This document shows positions 1 to 4,017 of a stretch of 6,617 nucleotides of DNA, piece after piece. Origin of the DNA: Phycisphaerae bacterium (GTDB lineage: Bacteria; Planctomycetota; Phycisphaerae; UBA1845; Fen-1342); assembly GCA_020058145.1 (NCBI GenBank), contig JAGVEP010000270.1, positions 1 through 6,617 on the forward strand, read 5' to 3'. The position numbers and the translations under genes were made by a program. Below the pieces are notes generated by a model that saw only the letters and a list, made by a program, of their open reading frames with translations, did not search any database and was not told where the DNA came from. Positions within the stretch are counted from its first letter, which is position 1, and each line of letters opens with the position of its first letter.

Positions 1-1
1 A

Positions 2-334
2 GCGTCGCTTCCGGCCACCACCACGACGCCTGCTTCAGCCGCAACGCAGCCCACGGGCAGTGGGCCCGAGCTTCCTGAGTACCTGACGATCGTCGAACGC
101 TTCAAACCTGGCGAGCGCGCCGCCGCACAGGTCGCGACCGAGGCCGGCAACCGCCTCGTGATCGACACGCGCAACGTCCGCCGCCTGCGGATCGACCGCG
201 ACCGCGTGCCGCTTAACCAGCGGCGGAGCATCGCCCTGCAGCTCGACGGCCAAGGCCTGGAATGGCTGCCGCACTCGAAGGTTGAGGAGTTTGAGCGGTC
301 GGTCAATGGCGGTTGGACGCCCGTGAAGCCCTAG
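2..334 (+). CDS. C-terminal part of an unrecognised protein (5'-truncated by window edge)
   Basis: About 110 residues are visible in one open frame ending at TAG (332-334). The start lies outside the window. The first ~22 residues are an Ala/Thr/Pro-rich low-complexity stretch that looks like a linker. A charged, apparently beta-rich module follows, with alternating hydrophobics (LVIDTRNVRRLRIDRDRVPL, then SIALQLDGQGLEW) and the end VNGGWTPVKP. The linker-plus-small-module layout suggests a C-terminal appendage on a larger, possibly secreted or enzymatic protein, but this is inference. I do not recognise the family and assign no function. Codon use is GC-rich and like its neighbours. The frame is read directly from the sequence; only the identity is open. 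The next gene on the same strand begins about 280 bases downstream, across a repeat region, so the two are probably not tightly coupled. Confidence 0.7.
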   Translation, partial: ASLPATTTTPASAATQPTGSGPELPEYLTIVERFKPGERAAAQVATEAGNRLVIDTRNVRRLRIDRDRVPLNQRRSIALQLDGQGLEWLPHSKVEEFERSVNGGWTPVKP

Positions 335-364
335 TGTCGTGTTTCATACATCCGTTGAATACGT

Positions 365-469
365 CCGGCCGCTTGGGCCCCGGCGTGGCCGCGGTCAGTC
401 CGGCAGCCTTGGCCCCGGTGGGACCGCGGTCAGTCCGGCGGCATTGGCCCCGGAGGGGCCGCGGTGAGT
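365..469. repeat. Three tandem 35-bp GC-rich repeat units
   Basis: Three consecutive units of exactly 35 bases start at 365, 400 and 435. Each begins with CCGGC, carries a GGCCCCGG core in its middle, continues through a (G/A)CCGCGGT box and ends in CAGT or GAGT. Unit 3 contains a perfect inverted repeat, GGCCCC-GGA-GGGGCC (446-460). Units 1 and 2 carry degraded versions of it (mismatches at the second arm). The order suggests duplication followed by loss of symmetry. The palindromic block 472-525 continues directly from unit 3, so all of it is probably one repeat element. Similar GC-rich palindromic intergenic repeats are common in planctomycete-type genomes. Whether this one is mobile or a REP-like element cannot be told from a single copy. 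Confidence 0.8.
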
Positions 470-471
470 AG

Positions 472-490
472 CCGGGGGCGCAGCCCCCGG
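472..490. repeat. Perfect palindrome, 8-bp arms, 3-nt loop
   Basis: CCGGGGGC (472-479), loop GCA (480-482), GCCCCCGG (483-490). It is immediately downstream of the third 35-bp unit. There is no T-run on either side, so it is not an intrinsic terminator of the usual kind. It fits a REP-like hairpin. Confidence 0.8.
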
Positions 491-510
491 AAGACGCCCA
501 GCGCATGATT

Positions 511-525
511 CGCCCCAGCGGGGCG
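511..525. repeat. Perfect palindrome, 6-bp arms, 3-nt loop
   Basis: CGCCCC (511-516), AGC (517-519), GGGGCG (520-525). It is the second hairpin of the repeat block, 20 bases after the first. There is no T-run. The paired hairpins resemble a bipartite REP/BIME-like layout, which is inference. Confidence 0.75.
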
Positions 526-616
526 ACGGTACCACACGCGCGGGTGCCGAAAGATGTAACGAACTTGCGAGACGCCACCCGAGCGCGTGTCGGGCTCAAC
601 ACGATTCCTCTCGACC

Positions 617-1183
617 ATGCCGGATCGGAACCAGCGGTACATCTCTCGCGGCGGACTGAAGCTCGAAGCGGCACTGTGCGCCTTCCAGGTCGACCCCACC
701 GGCTGGACTTGTGCCGATTTCGGCAGCCACGTCGGCGGCTTCGTCGATTGCCTGCTGCAAAATGGGGCGGCGCGGGTTTACGCCGTCGAGCCGGGGTATG
801 GCGTGCTGGACTACACGCTGCGCCGTGACGCCCGCGTGGTCGTCTGCGAGCGGACCAACGCCCTGCACTACGTGTGTCCCGAGCCGTGCGATCTCGTGAC
901 CATCGACGTGGGCTGGACGCCACAGCGGCTCATCCTGCCCGCGGCCCGGAGGTGCCTGAAGCCGGCGAGCGGGCGCGTAATCACGCTCATTAAGCCGCAG
1001 TACGAAGTACCGCCGGAATGGCTGACCGATGGCGTCGTCCCCGCGGAGCGTTTGAAAGAGGCCTCGGAAGCCTGCCGCGCGGACGTTAGCGGCCTGGGCT
1101 GGCGGATTCTGGGCGAAATCGAGAGCCCGCTGCGCGGCCATGGCGGGAATGTCGAACTGCTGTGGTTGCTGCGGGCCGAGTGA
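617..1183 (+). CDS. TlyA/FtsJ-type SAM-dependent RNA 2'-O-methyltransferase, S4 domain absent
   Basis: The 188-residue protein matches the methyltransferase half of TlyA (hemolysin A/FtsJ-like rRNA 2'-O-methyltransferase). In order it shows SRGGLKLEAAL (10-20), the SAM-binding loop DFGSHVGGFVDCLL (34-47, DIGASTGGFTDCLL in typical TlyA), AVEPGYGVLDY (56-66), ERTNAL (78-83), DLVTIDVGW (92-100), LIKPQYE (124-130) and GNVELLW (177-183). The four positions expected for the FtsJ-like K-D-K-E catalytic set are all present: Lys15, Asp97, Lys126 and Glu180. Ordinary TlyA has about 60 extra N-terminal residues forming an S4 RNA-binding domain; here the protein starts directly before the methyltransferase. 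ATG 617 was chosen because the conserved SRGGLK block follows within ten residues. An in-frame GTG at 587 would add ten residues without adding a domain. No clear Shine-Dalgarno is seen. The target is probably rRNA or another structured RNA, but without the S4 domain the substrate is uncertain. Confidence 0.88.
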   Translation: MPDRNQRYISRGGLKLEAALCAFQVDPTGWTCADFGSHVGGFVDCLLQNGAARVYAVEPGYGVLDYTLRRDARVVVCERTNALHYVCPEPCDLVTIDVGWTPQRLILPAARRCLKPASGRVITLIKPQYEVPPEWLTDGVVPAERLKEASEACRADVSGLGWRILGEIESPLRGHGGNVELLWLLRAE

Positions 1184-1550
1184 GCGCGTGGGAAGGTGGG
1201 AAGGTGAGAATGGGGGTAACCGAGCATACAAGCAGAATCATACCGCGATAATCTCACCCCCACCTGCACAGAGGCTCATGGCAGACCCGGACCAACGGCA
1301 AAGTACATTATTTAGGGCGCGAACCGCACCAAGCGTTAGCTGAGTTCCATACGCGCATGGGCCGCCGAGCTACGCCGCAAGGCCGAATGCTGCCAGCAAG
1401 ATCATCCGGGTGCCCCCTACGCGGACCGCAAGTGGGCCGCGCGATTCGACGCCGTGGTACTTCCAACCAATGCCTCGTCTTAAGCTGTTGCACGCTTTGC
1501 GGCGCAATCTTCGTCTTCGTCTGGCCGCGTCGCGATCGATCAAGTTGGGG
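1184..1550. other. Gene-poor stretch with small repeats and possible gene remnants
   Basis: Between the methyltransferase and the toxin stop codon (the toxin is on the opposite strand) there is no intact recognisable gene. Near 1189-1206 a short GGGAAGGT unit is directly repeated. TGGGGGT (1211-1217) is complementary to ACCCCCA (1256-1262). Two protein-like segments in different + frames cover 1276-1483 and are annotated as a probable remnant. No clear terminator is visible for either converging gene. Confidence 0.5.
1276..1483 (+). pseudogene. Probable decayed gene: two protein-like segments in different frames
   Basis: In one frame, 1276-1356 reads SWQTRTNGKVHYLGREPHQA and continues LAEFHTRM, which has no start codon before it. 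The pattern W-x(5)-GKVHYLG-x(4)-ALAEF recalls the N-terminal arm region of some tyrosine recombinases, but that resemblance is weak and uncertain. In the next frame, open after TAG 1337-1339, bases 1340-1483 read AWAAELRRKAECC, then HPGAPYADRKWAARFDAVVL, ending PTNASS and TAA. That composition is protein-like rather than the Pro/Arg-rich product of a random GC-rich frame. Joining the two frames around 1340-1355 gives one continuous sequence of about 70 residues, so a single frameshift in an old gene would explain both. Alternatives are two unrelated scraps or chance. I do not recognise the parent family. Confidence 0.35.
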
Positions 1551-1892
1551 CTAGGCCGGCGTGAATACCCGGCGGATGTTGGCCTGGATAGCGGCAAGCT
1601 CGGCAGGAGGGAGCGTGCCGAGCTTCGCGTGGACGACACTCCGAGCAACGGTCATCGGCTTCGTCCATTTGATGGCAGAAGTGCGCTTGAGGCCCGTCTG
1701 GGGGAAGTATGTCGCCGCGTCCTCAATCATAAACACATAAGGGTCCGATTTTGGAGCCGAGCTGATTGGTACGAATATGACGTCGGTGCCGGCGTTGAAT
1801 TCGTCAGCGGAGACGATCAGAGCGGGTCGGATTTTGCCGCCGCTCTGATCCGTAAAGGGGAAATTGAGCGTGACGATATCGCCGCAATTCAT
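1551..1892 (-). CDS. PemK/MazF-family type II toxin (endoribonuclease)
   Basis: 113 residues, the usual length for PemK/MazF toxins. The N-terminus has the family signature: GDIVTLNFPFTDQSGGK (4-20) followed by RPALIVS (22-28), then the strand VIFVPISS (38-45) and GLKRTSAIKW (67-76). Arg22 sits in the conserved RPA(L/V) motif that contributes to the ribonuclease site in the family. The C-terminal LGTLPPAELAAIQANIRRVF looks like the usual last helix. Members cleave mRNA, often at short sequence motifs, and are neutralised by the upstream antitoxin; the cleavage motif here cannot be inferred. Its ATG (1892-1890) overlaps the antitoxin TGA as ATGA, and no Shine-Dalgarno is apparent just before it, so translation is probably coupled to the antitoxin. 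The toxin looks intact. Confidence 0.92.
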   Translation of the reverse strand: MNCGDIVTLNFPFTDQSGGKIRPALIVSADEFNAGTDVIFVPISSAPKSDPYVFMIEDAATYFPQTGLKRTSAIKWTKPMTVARSVVHAKLGTLPPAELAAIQANIRRVFTPA

Positions 1893-2095
1893 ACGCGCGT
1901 GCCGTCGTCCAGTCCGTATATGTCTTCGTCGGGTTCGTTCCAGAAGTCGAGCGTACCCGATGTTTCGGCGAGTCGTAAGAACTGGTCCGGGCTGGGGTCC
2001 GGGGGATACGAAATCGTCAACGCAGCCCCATCGCCGCGGGTCTGGGGTTCGTCCTCGATGATCTCGCGATCCGGCATAATCAGAAAGTCGGTCAT
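1889..2095 (-). CDS. Small acidic antitoxin of the PemK/MazF-type pair
   Basis: 68 residues with a marked acidic excess (17 Asp/Glu against 4 Lys/Arg by count). It sits directly upstream of the toxin with a 4-base ATGA overlap. The C-terminal segment, SGTLDFWNEPDEDIYGLDDG (46-65), has the Phe-Trp-x-x-x-(Asp/Glu)-rich-Tyr pattern seen in toxin-wrapping tails of several MazF-type antitoxins. The N-terminal half has no obvious ribbon-helix-helix or AbrB motif, so DNA binding is not evident and autoregulation may differ from classical pairs. ATG 2095 was chosen because it overlaps the upstream stop as ATGA and has a GGGGGA purine run 8 bases before it. A longer frame starting at 2170 would overlap the upstream gene by 79 bases and add Arg/Pro-rich sequence. 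The antitoxin role rests mainly on position and composition. Confidence 0.82.
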   Translation of the reverse strand: MTDFLIMPDREIIEDEPQTRGDGAALTISYPPDPSPDQFLRLAETSGTLDFWNEPDEDIYGLDDGTRV

Positions 2096-2502
2096 TTGCT
2101 GCTTCCCCCGGCCGGCTGGATCAGGACAGCGTCGAACGGGCGCTGCAACAACAAGTTGTCGTTTGCCCAAAACTGGATGTAGTACCGGCCCGGTTCCGGA
2201 AACGTCAGGCCTTGAAGGACGAATCGTAGATCGAGGATCGTTGTCGGGTTCGTAACGGCCTCCGCAGGCTGCCCCGATAGCTCAGCAACTCGCCTACCAT
2301 TCTCCGCGTGTTCGATAACGAGCCGGAATTTGGTGCCGGGCCGCACGTCCGTCACACTTGCGTAAACGCACATCTGCGGGTGTGTGGCTGGGAATCTAAC
2401 GGCGGCCAGCCTATTGAACAAGCCGACCAGCGCCGTCTTCCCGGAAGGTTCCTGATAAAGCGCGTCGCAAACCACGAGCGCGATCGGGGACGGTTTCGTC
2501 AT
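2092..2502 (-). CDS. DUF6941-like protein of unknown function, first gene of the toxin-antitoxin operon
   Basis: 136 residues. The sequence resembles the DUF6941 family as I know it: ALVVCDALYQEPSGKTALVG (8-27), where a variant of 'VCDxxYxDxxTGKxxLxG' opens the domain, then FPATHPQMCVYASVTD (37-52), and late on GLTFPEPGRYYIQFWANDN, a typical beta-sandwich ending. It ends with an Asn/Leu/Gln-rich strand and a Gly/Ser/Lys tail. No catalytic motif, signal peptide or membrane segment is visible; it is probably cytoplasmic and beta-rich. The start at 2502 is supported by GAGGG 9 bases upstream. Its TGA overlaps the antitoxin ATG as ATGA, so it is cotranscribed and probably translationally coupled with the toxin-antitoxin pair. 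A role in that system is inferred from this arrangement only; the biochemical function is unknown. Confidence 0.85.
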   Translation of the reverse strand: MTKPSPIALVVCDALYQEPSGKTALVGLFNRLAAVRFPATHPQMCVYASVTDVRPGTKFRLVIEHAENGRRVAELSGQPAEAVTNPTTILDLRFVLQGLTFPEPGRYYIQFWANDNLLLQRPFDAVLIQPAGGSSK

Positions 2503-2511
2503 TCTACAATA

Positions 2512-2516
2512 CCCTC
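2512..2516 (-). promoter_or_regulatory. Ribosome-binding site supporting the DUF6941-like gene start
   Basis: On the - strand GAGGG lies 9 bases before the ATG at 2502-2500. It is the best Shine-Dalgarno match in the operon and decides this start. Confidence 0.6.
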
Positions 2517-2518
2517 AA

Positions 2519-2552
2519 GCTGCCTTGGTTCGCCAAGTACTTGTGCGGCAGC
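2519..2552 (-). promoter_or_regulatory. Inverted repeat in the predicted leader of the toxin-antitoxin operon
   Basis: An inner perfect hairpin has 5-bp arms and a 4-base loop: CTTGG-TTCG-CCAAG as read on the + strand (2524-2537), CTTGG-CGAA-CCAAG in the transcript. Flanking arms GCTGC (2519-2523) and GCAGC (2548-2552) can pair around it, with an asymmetric 10-base internal loop. It sits between the predicted transcription start and the ribosome-binding site, so it could influence translation or serve as an operator. Both roles are inference. Confidence 0.4.
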
Positions 2553-2572
2553 CGACGGGGCCCATCCCGCTG

Positions 2573-2602
2573 ATTATATGAATCGGACCGGCAAGTGCTC
2601 AA
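2573..2602 (-). promoter_or_regulatory. Sigma70-like promoter of the DUF6941-antitoxin-toxin operon
   Basis: Read on the - strand: -35 TTGAGC (2602-2597, 4 of 6 to TTGACA), an 18-base spacer, and a perfect -10 TATAAT (2578-2573). Transcription would start near 2566, giving a leader of about 64 bases before the ATG. It is one of the few AT-rich hexamers in this GC-rich window and is correctly placed and oriented for the operon. Confidence 0.6.
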
Positions 2603-2918
2603 GGCTGAATCGGAAATATCGCCGAGGCGCGCAACGGAGAACACGAGCCAGGGTTAATATGGGACGGCCGCGCTACGCTACCCGATATCATGCCCCCGCC
2701 CGTGGCGGAACCGCACCGGGATTGACGATCTGCGGGCGAGCGGTACACCGGAACGGGCAAACCGGCAGACGGGCGAGAATCGCGTTTCGCGACATCCTGG
2801 CGATGATCGAGCCGGGCGGGAGCACCGAGAACACGACAGGCCCGAGCAATGGGCCAGTTTCGATCCCCCAGCCGGCAAAAACCCGCCCAGCGTGGCAACC
2901 GGGTAGCAAGGGCCGAAA
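2603..2918. other. Gene-free stretch, no recognisable feature
   Basis: Between the operon promoter and the tRNA terminator I see no gene. Open frames on both strands cross it, but their translations are Arg/Pro/Ser-rich with no family resemblance and no consistent codon bias. A small perfect hairpin, GGCCC-GAGCAAT-GGGCC (2839-2855), is present without a T-run. On the - strand a 5-bp stem (ACCCG/CGGGT, 2881-2904) is followed by T5 and could be a weak secondary terminator. The region may be a decayed gene, but nothing identifies it. Confidence 0.5.
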
Positions 2919-2971
2919 CAGGAATAAAAGAGGCCGGAACCACGATTCGTAAGTCTCATGTTTTCCGGCCT
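2919..2971 (-). terminator. Probable intrinsic terminator after tRNA-Lys
   Basis: A perfect 9-bp inverted repeat, AGGCCGGAA (2931-2939) with TTCCGGCCT (2963-2971), is separated by a 23-base loop. Read on the - strand it begins 7 bases after the tRNA 3' end and is followed by CTTTTATTCC, a T-rich tail. The long loop is unusual. The strong GC stem and position still make termination the simplest reading. Confidence 0.6.
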
Positions 2972-2978
2972 TTATGAC

Positions 2979-3051
<73 letters not shown>

Positions 3052-3086
3052 GTCACCCGCCCCGGGGGACGAGTGCTGAGCCTCGT

Positions 3087-3114
3087 ATCATAGCACCCGC
3101 CGCATTATCATCAA
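3087..3114 (-). promoter_or_regulatory. Likely promoter of the tRNA-Lys gene
   Basis: On the - strand: -35 TTGATG (3114-3109), a 16-base spacer, and -10 TATGAT (3092-3087; 5 of 6 to TATAAT). The start would fall near 3080, about 29 bases before the tRNA 5' end. Position and orientation fit the tRNA; strength is unknown. Confidence 0.55.
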
Positions 3115-3129
3115 GCCCGCGCCAGTCGG

Positions 3130-3145
3130 CGAGCAGGGTTGCTCG
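3130..3145 (+). promoter_or_regulatory. Perfect small hairpin upstream of purQ
   Basis: CGAGCA (3130-3135), loop GGGT, TGCTCG (3140-3145). It lies 33 bases before the purQ start, in the divergent tRNA/purQ intergenic region. It may be an operator or leader structure; no known purine regulator site or riboswitch is recognisable here. Confidence 0.3.
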
Positions 3146-3178
3146 ACCACGCGATCCGGAAAGGCAGGCCAGCACCAG

Positions 3179-3964
3179 GTGGCACACGTACGCATCTTAA
3201 TTCTGCGGGCCGCGGGAACCAACTGCGACCTCGAAGCCCAGCACGCCTGGCAACTCGCCGGCGCTACGGCCGAACGCGTCCACATCCGGCGGCTCATCGA
3301 AAAACCGCACACGCTCGACGAATACCAGGTACTCACGATCCCCGGCGGCTTCAGCTACGGCGACGATATCGCCGCGGGACGTATCTTCGCCGCACAAATC
3401 CGTCGGCACCTGCTGGATGACTTGCGCAAATTCATCGACGGCGGCCGGCTCGTGCTCGGCATCTGCAACGGCTTCCAGGTGCTCGTGCAGACCGGGCTGC
3501 TGCCGTGCCGGCTGACCGACGACCGGCCGCGCACCTGCACCGTGACCTACAACGACCCGCCGGGCTTCCAGGACCGCTGGATCTACCTCCGCGCCAGCGG
3601 CGACCGCTGCGTCTTTCTCGAACCGGGCCGGGTTTACGAAATGCCGATCGCGCACGGCGAGGGGCGGGTGCTATTCGCCAGCGCGGCCGACCTCAACGCC
3701 GCGGTGTACGCCGGTCAGAATGCCCTGGTTTACTCGGAACCTCGCAACGGCGGCCCCAACCTGCACGGCGAGCCGCTGAATCCCAACGGCAGCCAGGCTG
3801 ACATCGCTGGTCTGTGCGACGAAACCGGCCGCGTGCTGGGTCTGATGCCGCACCCCGAACGCTTTGTGACCTGGACGCAGCACCCCTGTTGGACCTCGCA
3901 GCCGCCACGCGCGGAGGGTGACGGACTCGCGCTCTTCCGCCGGGCGGTGGGATATTTCAAATGA
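3179..3964 (+). CDS. purQ: Phosphoribosylformylglycinamidine synthase, glutaminase subunit PurQ
   Basis: 261 residues, a class-I glutamine amidotransferase. PurQ supplies ammonia from glutamine to PurL (with PurS in many bacteria), which converts FGAR to FGAM in purine synthesis in the cytoplasm. It begins MAHVRILILRAAGTNCDLEA, the family's N-terminal strand and GTNCD turn. IPGGFSYGDDIAAGRI (54-69) is the PurQ oxyanion and substrate region. The nucleophile is Cys96 in GICNGFQ, and the His225/Glu227 dyad lies in MPHPER. All three triad members are present. Length is near the longer PurQ forms seen outside enteric bacteria. GTG 3179 is chosen because the conserved strand starts at residue 4; a GGAAAGG purine run lies about 15 bases upstream, so the ribosome-binding site is weak. 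purL and purS are not in the window. The TGA overlaps a possible ATG of the next gene, suggesting cotranscription. Confidence 0.95.
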   Translation: MAHVRILILRAAGTNCDLEAQHAWQLAGATAERVHIRRLIEKPHTLDEYQVLTIPGGFSYGDDIAAGRIFAAQIRRHLLDDLRKFIDGGRLVLGICNGFQVLVQTGLLPCRLTDDRPRTCTVTYNDPPGFQDRWIYLRASGDRCVFLEPGRVYEMPIAHGEGRVLFASAADLNAAVYAGQNALVYSEPRNGGPNLHGEPLNPNGSQADIAGLCDETGRVLGLMPHPERFVTWTQHPCWTSQPPRAEGDGLALFRRAVGYFK

Positions 3965-4017
3965 GTCAATGCTCTCAAGCCAGGAATATCGGAACCCAGA
4001 CCAGGATTAGTCAGAAC

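Larger units (their letters stand above)
335..616. other. Intergenic region dominated by GC-rich repeats
   Basis: These 282 bases lie between the truncated first gene and the methyltransferase and hold no convincing gene. Bases 365-525 consist of three tandem units and two palindromes, annotated separately. Bases 526-616 are less structured. Open frames on both strands cross this region, but their translations are Pro/Arg/Gly-rich and driven by the repeats. No clear promoter or ribosome-binding site for the downstream gene is visible. Confidence 0.6.

Noticed and set aside
365..525. CRISPR array
   Set aside because: The 35-base units are contiguous with no unique spacers between them, so this is a tandem repeat, not a CRISPR.
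472..525. Intrinsic terminator
   Set aside because: The hairpins are strong but neither is followed by a T-run on either strand.
303..923. - strand open frame of 206 codons over the repeats and methyltransferase
   Set aside because: The translation is Arg/Pro/Ala-rich and generated by the palindromic repeats and by antisense reading of the methyltransferase.
1410..2255. Long + strand open frame of 281 codons across the toxin-antitoxin region
   Set aside because: It lies antisense to three well-supported - strand genes with family resemblance and ATGA junctions. Its translation is Ser/Arg/Gly-rich with no motif.
2839..2855. Hairpin GGCCC-GAGCAAT-GGGCC as a terminator or regulatory RNA
   Set aside because: Short stem, no T-run and no adjacent gene; expected by chance in GC-rich DNA.
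2308..2952. + strand open frame of 214 codons
   Set aside because: Half is antisense to the DUF6941-like gene; the rest is Arg/Gly-rich without motifs, and the frame runs through the terminator stem.
3052..3178. Purine riboswitch before purQ
   Set aside because: Only a small 6-bp hairpin is seen; there is no aptamer-like three-way junction or conserved core, and the space is short.
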